Position numbers and translations under genes: made by a program
Part shown: one piece after another, positions 1 through 8,382 of the stretch
Position numbering within the stretch: the stretch's first letter is position 1
How the letters are laid out: the number at the start of each line of letters is the position of its first letter
The notes under the pieces: generated by a model
Told to the model about the DNA's origin: nothing
What the model saw: the letters and a program-made list of their open reading frames with translations, nothing else
Database searches by the model: none
DNA from: Micromonospora alfalfae
GTDB lineage: Bacteria; Actinomycetota; Actinomycetes; Mycobacteriales; Micromonosporaceae
Reading direction: 5' to 3'
NCBI RefSeq assembly: GCF_022230925.1
Contig: NZ_JAKKFH010000026.1
Span: 62,001 to 126,000 of the forward strand
DNA length: 64,000 nt

Positions 1-471
1 CGAGCGGGCCCGGTGCAGCCGCTTGCGGGCGGCGAACCGCGCCACCTCCAGCCCGACGGTGCCCACCGCGAAGGAGATGCCCAGGAAGCCCCGGGAGACG
101 CCGACGTCGGCGATGTAGCCGATGATGGCGATCGCCCCGGCCAGCCGCAGGCTGGCGGAGCTGACCCGCCGGTACTCGTCCGCCCCGTAGCCGATCACCC
201 GGTCGTCGTAGCAACCGAGCGCCTTGAGCGAGATCAGCCAGGCCAGCACCAACCCGGGGGCGACCAGCACGTACGGGATCTCCGAGCCGGTCGGCTCGTC
301 GTCACCGAATCGGGCGACGTACCCGATCAGCAGCGCGATGATGAGGATGGTGGTGTCCAGCACCACCAGAACGCGGACGTAGGACCGTTCGTCGGCGCGC
401 GCCACAAACCCGGCGCGTCGACCGTCCGGCTCCGCCGACGTGGCGGGGGTCAACAGTGTCGCCACGCTCAC
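1..471 (-). CDS. Sugar transferase (polyprenyl glycosylphosphotransferase), N-terminal part
   Basis: The reverse strand reads openly from the window edge to a GTG at 471; a second in-frame GTG at 465 has better spacing from the GGAGGG at 475-480. The visible 157 residues begin with a short hydrophilic lead. Hydrophobic segments follow (LDTTILIIALLIGYVARF, YVLVAPGLVLAWLISLKAL), then GCYDDRVIGYGADEYRRV and another hydrophobic stretch. This is the membrane-anchored front half typical of actinobacterial undecaprenyl-phosphate sugar-1-phosphate transferases, which start polysaccharide repeat-unit assembly at the inner membrane. The catalytic Bac_transf domain lies outside the window, so the substrate cannot be judged. 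Family assignment is by pattern recognition. Confidence 0.8.
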   Translation of the reverse strand, partial: MSVATLLTPATSAEPDGRRAGFVARADERSYVRVLVVLDTTILIIALLIGYVARFGDDEPTGSEIPYVLVAPGLVLAWLISLKALGCYDDRVIGYGADEYRRVSSASLRLAGAIAIIGYIADVGVSRGFLGISFAVGTVGLEVARFAARKRLHRARS

Positions 472-628
472 CGGCCCTCCCACTCTGTACAGGATGGCCC
501 CGGCCGACGGCTCGGACCGGAGGCGGACCGACAATGCCGGAACAGTCGACATCCTGCCTTGACAACTATGACTGCCGATTGCTTCCGACGTATTGCCGTC
601 ACTTTTCTTCAACAACCTCGTGACCGAA

Positions 629-670
629 AAGGGGCCTGCCACACCGAATCGACGGTACGGCAGGCCCCTT
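629..670 (-). terminator. Intrinsic-type terminator after the VWA gene
   Basis: A perfect 12-bp inverted repeat (AAGGGGCCTGCC at 629-640 with its complement at 659-670) surrounds an 18-nt loop. It lies 18 bp past the stop of the minus-strand VWA gene and upstream of the sugar transferase gene. T residues follow the stem in the minus direction, so it most likely ends the VWA transcript. Confidence 0.75.
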
Positions 671-687
671 GACGTCTGAGCGTCGGA

Positions 688-2484
688 TCAGCGCGGCGCT
701 GGCGGACGCCGTGCGATGGCGCTGAGGAAGATGCTGCCGATCTCGCTCGGGTCCTTCGTGACGAAGACGTCGCCACCGGTCACCTTGGTGATCGACTCCA
801 GCTCCGCCTTGCTGACGCCCTCGCCGATACCGATCATGATGACCTGGACCGGCCGCTCCGGGTCGGCGATCTGCTTGAGCTTGCCGAGCAGTTGCTGCTG
901 GTTGAGGCCGTTGTCGTCCTCGTTCTTGCCGTCGGTGAACAGCACTATCGAGTTGACCCGGCCGGGCTGCCAGTTCTCCTGCACCGCCTGGTACGCCGCC
1001 AGCATGGTGTCGTAGAGGCCGGTGTCGCCGCTGGACGGCTTCACGGTGGCGAGCGCGCCCTCCAACTGGGCCCGCTGGCCGGAGAGCGGCCCGATCGGGA
1101 CCAGCTCCCGGTAGTCCCGGTTGCCGACGAGCTTGGTGGAGAAGGTCCACAGGCCGATCGACCAGGAGTCGTCGAAGAGACCGAGGCCGCGACGAGCCGC
1201 GTCGACGGTGACCTCCTCCCGGCTGCGGTTGTTGGCGCTGGGCACCGGGTCCTTCATCGAGCCGGAGACATCGATGACGGCGAGCATCCGACCGGACTGC
1301 GTGGCGATCGACCAACTGGAGACGACCCGCTGGATGGCGGCCGGGTCGAGGCCACCCGCCGCGGTGCCGCCGTTCGCCGGTGCGGTCGGCGCGCCGCCGG
1401 ACGGGCTCGGAGCGCCCTGCGGCGCCTTGAAACCCTCACCCCAGTTGCCGTCCGGCGCGCGCAGCGACTGCGCGGCGAGCCGGTTACGGAAGGTCGGGCT
1501 GGTGAGCAGCTCGAACAGCACCTTGGCCGCCGACGCCTTGCTCGGCTCGATGCCGGGCAGCACCGCGTACGGGTAGTCCAGCGGCATCGGCGCCGGCTCC
1601 ATGTAGAGCGCGGCGAGCGGCACCGGCGGCTTCTTGCTGTTGTACGCGATCACGTCCTCTTCGGACAGGGCCGCCGCGCCGAGACCGCTGGCGATGGACG
1701 TCGAATCGTTGGCGGTGGGGAAGCGGGCCAGCAGGTCGTTGCGGAGCGAGGACCGCCCGGTGGCCAGTGCGCGGAGCGCGCCGACCGTGTTGCGCTGGGC
1801 GTCGCCGCCGGCACCGTTCGCGGCGGCGGTCAGCGAGAGCAGACCGGACAGACCCGCCGCGTCGCGGGTCGGCTCGACGATCCCGGTCCGCAGCGGCGCG
1901 CTGGTGTTGTTTACCTGCTTGAGCAGGTCGGTCCAGTTGAACTTCTTGTCCGGCCAGCCCAGCCGGGTGGCGATCGGCTCGGGCATCGCGACGACGATCG
2001 GGCTGCGCGCGATGGACTGACCGTTGGTCGGAGCGAACGCCGTCGCGTCCTTCTTCAACCGCAGCAGCCAGGTCGAGGAGTCGGGCACCCAGACGTCCGG
2101 GCTGACGGCGGTGCCACTGGCCTGCCCCACACCGGCCAGCACAGCACCGTGCTTGGCCGCCACCACGGCCGCCACGTCGACCGGGTCGGACGCGGACACG
2201 TCGACGCGGATGCAGGTCGGGCCCACCGCCGCGCCATCCTTGACCCACTGGGACGCGGCGGCGTCCACCGCTGGCGCGAGTTCGGAGGCGACCGCCACGG
2301 CGAGTCGGATCTCGCCCGAGCAGCTGGGCTGAATCAACTCCTGGTAGCCGAACCACGCGCCCGTCGTCACGACGAGCACCCCCGCCGTTGCGGCGGCGGC
2401 GGCTAGGTGGAGTTTCGAACGCATGCGATGGCGGCCTGCTGACACGGTGACCATCTTGCGTACTAGGTGCCGTCTCTGCCACAT
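688..2484 (-). CDS. Membrane-anchored solute-binding/VWA-domain protein
   Basis: The 598-residue protein has a basic N-terminus, then one hydrophobic anchor (about residues 24-45) and a large extracellular part. The region from about 60 to 340 resembles a periplasmic solute-binding module (IRLAVAVASELAPAV, DVWVPDSSTWLLR, PYAVLPG). A Gly/Pro/Ala linker follows, then a von Willebrand A domain from about 400 with a clear MIDAS motif, DVSGS at 405-409, and a later TDGK. Proteins of this architecture are common and poorly characterised in actinobacteria; binding of a metal-dependent ligand at the cell surface is inferred. No strong ribosome site precedes the first ATG, and an ATG at 2424 (residue 21) would give a tidier signal anchor, so the start is uncertain. 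Confidence 0.85.
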   Translation of the reverse strand: MWQRRHLVRKMVTVSAGRHRMRSKLHLAAAAATAGVLVVTTGAWFGYQELIQPSCSGEIRLAVAVASELAPAVDAAASQWVKDGAAVGPTCIRVDVSASDPVDVAAVVAAKHGAVLAGVGQASGTAVSPDVWVPDSSTWLLRLKKDATAFAPTNGQSIARSPIVVAMPEPIATRLGWPDKKFNWTDLLKQVNNTSAPLRTGIVEPTRDAAGLSGLLSLTAAANGAGGDAQRNTVGALRALATGRSSLRNDLLARFPTANDSTSIASGLGAAALSEEDVIAYNSKKPPVPLAALYMEPAPMPLDYPYAVLPGIEPSKASAAKVLFELLTSPTFRNRLAAQSLRAPDGNWGEGFKAPQGAPSPSGGAPTAPANGGTAAGGLDPAAIQRVVSSWSIATQSGRMLAVIDVSGSMKDPVPSANNRSREEVTVDAARRGLGLFDDSWSIGLWTFSTKLVGNRDYRELVPIGPLSGQRAQLEGALATVKPSSGDTGLYDTMLAAYQAVQENWQPGRVNSIVLFTDGKNEDDNGLNQQQLLGKLKQIADPERPVQVIMIGIGEGVSKAELESITKVTGGDVFVTKDPSEIGSIFLSAIARRPPAPR

Positions 2485-2590
2485 CCGTTCGGACTAAAGT
2501 TACGGAGGAGAAACAGTTGACCACTTTTTTGCAACACAGAGTGACGGGGCAGCCTCGCGGCGTTGCCAAATAAGTATCGCCCTCACGTCT

Positions 2591-2606
2591 CTAAGTCATC
2601 GTTCAG
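2591..2606. promoter_or_regulatory. 16-bp operator-like motif (site G)
   Basis: CTAAGTCATCGTTCAG differs at one base from the motif upstream of the 3-hydroxybutyryl-CoA dehydrogenase gene (56167-56182, read on the minus strand). It straddles the lactonase stop codon and lies 107 bp upstream of the VWA gene start. Whether it controls the VWA gene is unknown; it is the only copy not next to an acyl-CoA gene. Confidence 0.4.
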
Positions 2607-3640
2607 GGCAGTACGCACGTCGGGCTCGGCACCGGCACCGGCTCGCCGACCGCCTCCAGGACACCGGTGTCGACGTCGCGACGGAACACCCGCACCATGT
2701 CCGCCCGCTCGTCGGCGACGTAGAGGTGCTCCCCGATGAGGGCGAAGTGCCGGGGCCACTCCCCGCCGGTGTCCACTTCGGCCACCAGCTCGGGCAGCTC
2801 TCCGGCCAGGGTGAAGACCGCCACGGTTCCCACCCCACGGTTGGCGACGTAGAGGAACCGGCCGTCCGGGGCGACAGTGACCTCCGACGGCTGGACGTGA
2901 CCGGCGCGCTCGCTCGCCTCGACCCGCCCACGCTGGTGCAACGCGCCGTCGTCGGTCAGCTCGTAGGCGGTGACCGAGGCGTCCAGCTCACCGACGAGGT
3001 AGCAGCGCCGTCCGTCGGGGTGCCGGGCCAGGTGCCGGGGGCCGGTGCCGGGCTTCGTACGCATCCGGGGCGCACGCGGCACCAGTCGTCCGGTCGCCTC
3101 GTCCAGGTCGTACCGGTAGACCGAGTCGGTGCCGAGATCCACACCGAAGATCGGCCCGTGGCCCGCCCCGGGCGAGACCATGTGGGCGTGGGCGTGGTCC
3201 TGGCGCTCCGGGTCGGGGCCGTGCCCCTCGTGCACCACCAGGTCGGTGCGCTCGCCCGGCACGCCCTGCCTGTCGAGCGGGAAGACCGCGATGCTGCCGC
3301 TGCCGTAGTTGGCCGCCAGCAGGTGACTCCCGCCGGGCAGCACCGCCAGGTGGCAGGGCTCGGCCCCGCCGGTCGACCGACTGCCGACTGGGTCCAGCGC
3401 GCCGTCCGCCCCGACCTGCCAGGCGCTGATCTCGCCGTCTGTCAGCTCGTTGACCGCGTAGAGCACCGGCTGGGTGGGGTGCCGCGCCAGGAAGGAGGGG
3501 GACGGGGTGACCGCCACAGTGCCGAGCGGGGTCAGCGCCCCGGTCCTCGGGTCGCGACGAGCGGCGACGATGCCGCTGCCCCGCCCGCCGCTCTGCGCTG
3601 TGTAACCCCCGATGTGGACGACCTCACCATTACCACTCAC
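2603..3640 (-). CDS. Lactonase family beta-propeller protein (6-phosphogluconolactonase-like)
   Basis: The 345-residue protein has repeated blades of the cycloisomerase-2/YbhE lactonase type (HIGGYTA at the N-terminus, then LYAVNEL, HLLAANYGSGSIAVF, GPRHLARHPDGRRCYLVGEL, RFLYVANRG, WPRHFALIGEHLYVADE). Such propellers hydrolyse sugar lactones in the cytosol; 6-phosphogluconolactone is the best-known substrate but is not proven for this member. The open frame extends upstream, but a GTG at 3640 is placed 6 nt after GGAGGAG (3647-3653), so that start is chosen. It follows the cvn operon on the same strand with an 87-bp gap and may be cotranscribed. Confidence 0.85.
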   Translation of the reverse strand: MSGNGEVVHIGGYTAQSGGRGSGIVAARRDPRTGALTPLGTVAVTPSPSFLARHPTQPVLYAVNELTDGEISAWQVGADGALDPVGSRSTGGAEPCHLAVLPGGSHLLAANYGSGSIAVFPLDRQGVPGERTDLVVHEGHGPDPERQDHAHAHMVSPGAGHGPIFGVDLGTDSVYRYDLDEATGRLVPRAPRMRTKPGTGPRHLARHPDGRRCYLVGELDASVTAYELTDDGALHQRGRVEASERAGHVQPSEVTVAPDGRFLYVANRGVGTVAVFTLAGELPELVAEVDTGGEWPRHFALIGEHLYVADERADMVRVFRRDVDTGVLEAVGEPVPVPSPTCVLP

Positions 3641-3727
3641 GCCCAACTCCTCCGCCGGCATCCTTCGTCGATCCAACCAGAGGCTGCCCGCGTTGCCCGT
3701 CCGTTAACCGGCTTTCCGGCCCGGATC

Positions 3728-4330
3728 TCAGGCCGCCGGCACCGGCTCACCCCGCTGTCGGGCGACGTGCTCCACCAGAGAGATCAACACCATCTTTCCG
3801 GACTGCCGGTCCCGGGCGTCGCAGAGCACCATCGGCACGTCCGGGTCCAGGTCGAGCGCTCGGCGTACGGTCTCCAGGTTGAACCGGCGGGAGTCGTCGA
3901 AACAGTTCACGCCCACCACGAACGGGATTCCCCGCTGCTCGAAGTAGTCGATGGAGGGGAAGCAGTCGGCCAACCGCCGGGTGTCGGCGAGCACCACCGC
4001 GCCGAGCGCGCCGAAGGCCAGCTCGTCCCAGAGGAACCAGAACCGGTCCTGGCCCGGCGTGCCGAACAGGTAGACCTGAAGGTCGTCGTTGATGGTGATC
4101 CGGCCGAAGTCCATTGCCACGGTGGTGGTGGACTTGCCCTCCACGCCGGAGATGTCGTCGGTGCCGATCCCGGCACCGGTGAGCACCTCCTCGGTCTGCA
4201 ACGGACGTACCTCGCTCAGGGCGCTCACCAATGTCGTCTTGCCAGCCCCGAAGCCTCCCGCGATGAGGATCTTCAGGGCCAGCGGGATGGTGGTGCTGGT
4301 GCCCACCTGGTCATAGCGCACGGAGTCCAC
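3728..4330 (-). CDS. cvnD: CvnD-like GTP-binding protein
   Basis: About 200 residues form a small Ras-like GTPase: P-loop GGFGAGKTT near the N-terminus, the G3-type motif GTPGQDR with upstream TTTVAMDFG, and a late VGVNCFDD that stands for the usual NKxD region. This is the fourth member of the conservon (cvnA-B-C-D) found in many copies in actinomycetes, where membrane kinase, roadblock, DUF742 and GTPase proteins form a G-protein-like signalling unit. The frame is open far upstream, but the GTG at 4330 overlaps the end of the DUF742 gene, as is usual in these operons. A second GTG at 4321 is possible. Confidence 0.88.
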   Translation of the reverse strand: MDSVRYDQVGTSTTIPLALKILIAGGFGAGKTTLVSALSEVRPLQTEEVLTGAGIGTDDISGVEGKSTTTVAMDFGRITINDDLQVYLFGTPGQDRFWFLWDELAFGALGAVVLADTRRLADCFPSIDYFEQRGIPFVVGVNCFDDSRRFNLETVRRALDLDPDVPMVLCDARDRQSGKMVLISLVEHVARQRGEPVPAA

Positions 4331-4700
4331 TGACCACCGCCTTGAGGATGTCGTCGTCGGGAAGGATGCCGGCGGGCGGCGGCTCGTGCACAGCGACCAG
4401 GCCCTCGGCGAGGAGATCACCGAGCAGTACCCGGACCACGCCGACCGCGAGGTCCAGCTCGGCTGCGAGTTCGGCCACTGACACCGGCCGGTGGGCCAAC
4501 GTGACCAGCCGTCGATGCTCCGGCGGCAGATGCGACTGGCTCGTCGCGTCGACGTCCGAACCAGCCAGCACGAACGCGACAAGGTTGAAATCGTCGACGG
4601 CGGCGCGTACCCGGCCTCCGGTGAGCGTGTACGGGCGCATCACCGGGCCGGCTTCACCGTCCAGCCACTCGTGCTGCGGCCCGGGCGGCTCAGTCCGCAT
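4311..4700 (-). CDS. cvnC: DUF742 protein (CvnC-like)
   Basis: The protein has about 129 residues with the DUF742 pattern: RPYTLTGGR near the start, then a winged-helix-like stretch (PEHRRLVTLAHRPVSVAELAAELDLAVGVVRVLLGDLLAEGLV), and the C-terminal PDDDILKAVVSGLRAL. The ATG at 4700 overlaps the roadblock gene by 11 bp; a TTG at 4736 preceded by GGGGGAG is an alternative that would lengthen the overlap. The 3' end overlaps the cvnD start, which indicates translational coupling. In known conservons this protein associates with the roadblock and GTPase partners. Confidence 0.88.
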   Translation of the reverse strand: MRTEPPGPQHEWLDGEAGPVMRPYTLTGGRVRAAVDDFNLVAFVLAGSDVDATSQSHLPPEHRRLVTLAHRPVSVAELAAELDLAVGVVRVLLGDLLAEGLVAVHEPPPAGILPDDDILKAVVSGLRAL

Positions 4701-5112
4701 CTCCGGCACCCGCTGCCGATCGGGCCGGCGCGGCAAGGCTCTCCCCCACCCGGATCACCAGCATCGCCATCTCGTACGCGACCAGTCCGATGTCCGCGTC
4801 GGCGTCGCTCACCACCGCCAGGCAGGCACCCTGCCCGGCTGCGGTGACGAAGAGGTACGCCGCCTCCATCTCCACCACTGTCTGCCGGACCGGGCCGCCG
4901 TCCACGTGCCGGCTGGCGCCTCGGGCGAGGCTGGAGAAGCCGGCGGCGAGCGCACAGAGGTGCTCGGCGTCGGAGCGCTCCAACTCGGCCGAGCAGCCGA
5001 GCAGCAGGCCGTCGGCGGAGAGCACCACCGCCTCGCGGGCGGCCGGTACCCGTTGCACCAGTTCGTCGAGCAACCAGTCCAGGCCGGCGCTCTGCTTCGT
5101 CGAATGCCGCAC
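4690..5112 (-). CDS. cvnB: Roadblock/LC7 domain protein (CvnB-like)
   Basis: The 140-residue protein is a single roadblock/LC7 domain: LDWLLDELVQRVPAAREAVVLSADGLLLG at the start, HLCALAAGFSSLARGAS in the middle, and EAAYLFVTAAGQGACLAVVSDADADIGLVAYEMAMLV at the end. Roadblock proteins regulate small GTPases, which fits the GTPase two genes downstream. The GTG start shares one base with the TAG stop of the histidine kinase gene, so the two are translationally coupled. Confidence 0.9.
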   Translation of the reverse strand: MRHSTKQSAGLDWLLDELVQRVPAAREAVVLSADGLLLGCSAELERSDAEHLCALAAGFSSLARGASRHVDGGPVRQTVVEMEAAYLFVTAAGQGACLAVVSDADADIGLVAYEMAMLVIRVGESLAAPARSAAGAGDAD

Positions 5113-7490
5113 TAGGCGTCCCTCTCAGTCACGGTCGGGGGTTCGGGGGTCGTCGGCGGGTCGGTGGGGGCGGCCGGGCCGGTTGGCGCCGCCGGGCCGG
5201 TTGGCGCCGCCGGGGTGATGGCGGTGGCGCGTCCGCGCGCCGTGCCGGCCTGGAGCGCCGCCATCACCTGACGGACCTCCTCGGGCGAGCGGGGCGACGG
5301 CGTGTCGGTGACTGTCGACCGGGGCTGGGCCGCCGCCGGGGTACGACGTCGCACCCGGCGGGGCAGACCATCCAGCTCGTCGTCCGGCTCGTCGGGGGTC
5401 GCCGACCCCTCGTCGCGCCCGTTGGCAGGCGCGATGGCCGAGGTCGGCGCTCCGCCGGGTGGGGCGGGCGGGGCTGTGCTGGCGGACGGGGCCGTCGGCG
5501 GGCGGGTACGGGGGCGGGTCACGGTGCCCCGGCGCGCCGTCCGGGCCAGCCGCCGGCTCGGGTCGGCAGACGCGGTACCGAGCGTGGCGGGGTCGGGGCC
5601 GGCCGGCGGCTCGGTGGTGACCAGGTCACCGGGGATCAGCACCACGGCGGTCACACCACCCTCCCCGGATGGGCGCAACCCCACCCGTACGCCGTGCCGG
5701 GCCGCCAGCCGGGCCACCACGAACAGGCCGAGTCGGGCGCTCTGCGCCGGGTCGAACTCGGGCGAGCTGGCCAGTCGGGTGTTTGCGGTCTCCAGTGCCG
5801 CGTCGGACATGCCCAGCCCCTGATCGGTGATCTCCAGGGCGTACCCGTTGGCCACCTGCGCCCCGGTGACTGTGACCCGGGTGTCCGGCGGGGAGAAGGC
5901 GGTGGCGTTCTCGACCAGCTCGGCGAGCAGGTGGATGATGTCGCCGACCGACCGCCCCAGCACGCCGGCCGGCTGCACGGCCTTGACGTCCACCCGCTCG
6001 TACGCCTCGACCTCGGAGATCGCGCCGCGGATCAGGTCGACCATCGCCACCGGGTTCCGCCAACCCCGGCCGGGCGCGGAGCCGGCGAGGATGACCAGAT
6101 CCTCGGCGTGCCGGCGCAGCCGGGTGGCCAGGTGGTCGACCTGGAACAGCTCGGCAAGCTCGTCCGGGTCCTCGCTACGCCGCTCCATCCGGTCCAGCAG
6201 GTGCAGCTGGCGGTGCACCAGGCTCTGGCTGCGGCGGGCGATGTTGAGGAAGACCTCGTTGAGCCCGCGACGCAGGGTGACCTCGTCCACCGCGGCCTGG
6301 ACGGCGGTGCGCTGCACCTCGGTGAAGGCCCGCCCGACCTCGCCGATCTCGTCGTGGCCGTACTCCAGCGGCGGTGCCTCCCGGGCGACGTCGACCTGCT
6401 CGCCACGGCGCAGCCGGGCCACCACGTCGGGCAGCCGGTGCTCGGCCAGCTCCAGCGCGGCGGTGCGGACGCCGCTGAGCCGCCGGACCAGGGTGCGGCC
6501 GACCCGCAGCGCCACCAGCACCGAGACCACCACCGCGACGAGCCCGAGCACGCCGGCGGCGGCCAGCCGCACCAGGATCCGGACCGCCATCGGCACCGAA
6601 CGGTCGGTCAGCGCGTCGGCCTCGGACAGTTCGAAGTCCCGCAACTGCTGCTGCACCGCGTCCTGGCTGGCCTGCCAGGCCGCCGCGTCGACCGTCGGCC
6701 GACCGGACCGGTTGGGTACGACAAGCGCGTCCTGCATGCTGCGCAGCCTGGTGAACGCCTCGCTCTCGGTCAGCCGTTGGTACGCGACCCGGCTGCTCTC
6801 GGGCAGGTCGGCCACGGCGCTCTCGGTGAGCCACCGTTGGTTGCCGATGGCCTGTACGAGCTGGGTGTGCTCCCCCTCGGCGAACCGTCCGGCGGTCAGC
6901 GCGCCGGCCAGCAGCGCGTCGCTCTGGCCGAGCAGCTCCCGGGAACGACCCAGCGCGGTGAGCGCCAGGGCCTGCCGGTTGATGTCCGGGTCGGTCAGGG
7001 TCGCCATGCCGGCGAACGCCTGGAAGGCCGCGGCGACCATGCCGCTGTACAGGCCAATCGCGCCGGCCCGGTCCACCTTGCGCTCGTCGATGAACTTCCG
7101 CCCGTCGGGTAGCGCCGCCAGGGCGTTGACCAACTGGTCGACCCGCGTTTCCAGCAGGTCGTCAGCGGCGTCGCGCAGCGGTTCCCCGTCCACCCGGCGG
7201 CGCAGCTCGGCGACCGCCCGATCGGTGCGTCCGCGCTGCTCGGCGAGGGCGGGCAGCTCGGTACTGCCGGCGAGCTGCACCACCGAGAGTCGGCGCTCCC
7301 GTTGCAGCTCGGTGACCACTGTCTCGCCGGGGCGACCCAGGTCGTACAGCAGGGTGCGGGCGGAGAGCAGGTTCAGGGCGGGGCCGAAGGTCAACGTGGT
7401 CGCGAAGATCCACAGCGCCAGGAGCGCGGTCACCGGCGCTACGACCAACGCGGTCAGCTTCGAGCGGATCGGCCAGTCGCGGGTTTTCAT
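5112..7490 (-). CDS. cvnA: Nitrate/nitrite-sensor-like histidine kinase (CvnA-like)
   Basis: From the ATG at 7490 (GCGAGG a few bases upstream) the protein has 792 residues. A membrane segment (about 12-31) is followed by an extracytoplasmic helical NIT-type domain, a second membrane segment (about 300-330), a HAMP linker and a HATPase domain. The HATPase carries the N-box ELVENATAFSPP and DQGLGM. The last 200 residues are Pro/Thr/Ala-rich and probably disordered. No canonical phospho-acceptor His box is evident, which is typical of conservon kinases. It is the first gene of the cvnABCD operon and the likely signal input at the membrane. The signal is unknown. Confidence 0.9.
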   Translation of the reverse strand: MKTRDWPIRSKLTALVVAPVTALLALWIFATTLTFGPALNLLSARTLLYDLGRPGETVVTELQRERRLSVVQLAGSTELPALAEQRGRTDRAVAELRRRVDGEPLRDAADDLLETRVDQLVNALAALPDGRKFIDERKVDRAGAIGLYSGMVAAAFQAFAGMATLTDPDINRQALALTALGRSRELLGQSDALLAGALTAGRFAEGEHTQLVQAIGNQRWLTESAVADLPESSRVAYQRLTESEAFTRLRSMQDALVVPNRSGRPTVDAAAWQASQDAVQQQLRDFELSEADALTDRSVPMAVRILVRLAAAGVLGLVAVVVSVLVALRVGRTLVRRLSGVRTAALELAEHRLPDVVARLRRGEQVDVAREAPPLEYGHDEIGEVGRAFTEVQRTAVQAAVDEVTLRRGLNEVFLNIARRSQSLVHRQLHLLDRMERRSEDPDELAELFQVDHLATRLRRHAEDLVILAGSAPGRGWRNPVAMVDLIRGAISEVEAYERVDVKAVQPAGVLGRSVGDIIHLLAELVENATAFSPPDTRVTVTGAQVANGYALEITDQGLGMSDAALETANTRLASSPEFDPAQSARLGLFVVARLAARHGVRVGLRPSGEGGVTAVVLIPGDLVTTEPPAGPDPATLGTASADPSRRLARTARRGTVTRPRTRPPTAPSASTAPPAPPGGAPTSAIAPANGRDEGSATPDEPDDELDGLPRRVRRRTPAAAQPRSTVTDTPSPRSPEEVRQVMAALQAGTARGRATAITPAAPTGPAAPTGPAAPTDPPTTPEPPTVTERDA

Positions 7491-7777
7491 CAGACCTCGC
7501 CCGTACAGGGTGGCAGGAGGGGTGCCGGCACCGCCGGGCACCGCGCCTGCCGGTTGCGCGCCCGGCCGCGTCGCCGGGCACCGGCGCGGGCGCCTTGGGC
7601 AGGATACGTAATCGGAGGCTGTTTCACTACCGCCCGTGTCGTCACCGCCCAAGCGCCTCTTCTGGGATGAATCAGGTTTGGGCCGGTGAGTAGTTGCGCC
7701 CCTCGTCAGGAAAGTGTCTCGGATCGGGATTGGCGATCACTGCGTGGAGGGAATAGCAGATGACGAAGGAGGAGCCC

Positions 7778-8371
7778 ATGTCGCCCACGCAGATAGTCGT
7801 CATCGTGCTCGTCGTGCTGGTGATCGTCGCGGTGCTGGCCGTGGCCGCCCGCTCGCTCAACAACCGCCGGGCCCTGCGCAACCGGTTCGGACCGGAGTAC
7901 GACCGGGTGGTGGCGGAACAGGACAGCCGGTCCGCCGCGGAGCGCGAACTGCGCGACCGGGAACGCCGGCATGCCGAGCTCACGCTCACCCCACTCACCC
8001 CGGAGTCCCGGGCCCGGTACGCCGCCGCCTGGGAGGAACTCCAGGTCCGCTTCATCGACTCCCCCGGCGAGACAGTGGGTGACGCTGACGAACTGGTCAC
8101 GCGGCTCATCGAGGAGCAGGGCTACCCGACCGGTGACTTCTCCGACCAGATCGCCCACCTCTCCGTCGAGCACGCCCGCACCCTGACCAACTACCGGGAC
8201 GCGCACGAGATCCATCTGCGCAACTCCCGTGGCGAGGCCAACACCGAGGAGCTGCGGCAGGCGGTCGTGCACTACCGCGCACTCTTCGCCGACCTGCTGG
8301 GCGAGGAGCCGGTCGGCCACCACACGCCCGAACAGCGCCACCACCCGGACCACGACGCCACGAGCCGCTGA
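7778..8371 (+). CDS. Membrane-anchored hypothetical protein
   Basis: The start is the ATG at 7778, five bases after AAGGAGG; an upstream in-frame ATG at 7760 lacks a site. The 197-residue protein has one N-terminal transmembrane helix (IVVIVLVVLVIVAVLAVAA), a charged helical region (YDRVVAEQDSRSAAERELRDRERRHAEL), and a conserved-looking C-terminal domain (YAAAWEELQVRFIDSPGETVGDADELVTRLI, ending TEELRQAVVHYRALFADLL). The same C-terminal domain appears in the next gene, so the pair probably arose by duplication. Function is not recognised; N-terminal anchoring places the domain at the membrane face. It is transcribed with the next gene (11-bp gap). Confidence 0.8.
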   Translation: MSPTQIVVIVLVVLVIVAVLAVAARSLNNRRALRNRFGPEYDRVVAEQDSRSAAERELRDRERRHAELTLTPLTPESRARYAAAWEELQVRFIDSPGETVGDADELVTRLIEEQGYPTGDFSDQIAHLSVEHARTLTNYRDAHEIHLRNSRGEANTEELRQAVVHYRALFADLLGEEPVGHHTPEQRHHPDHDATSR

Positions 8372-8382
8372 GGAGGCCACCG

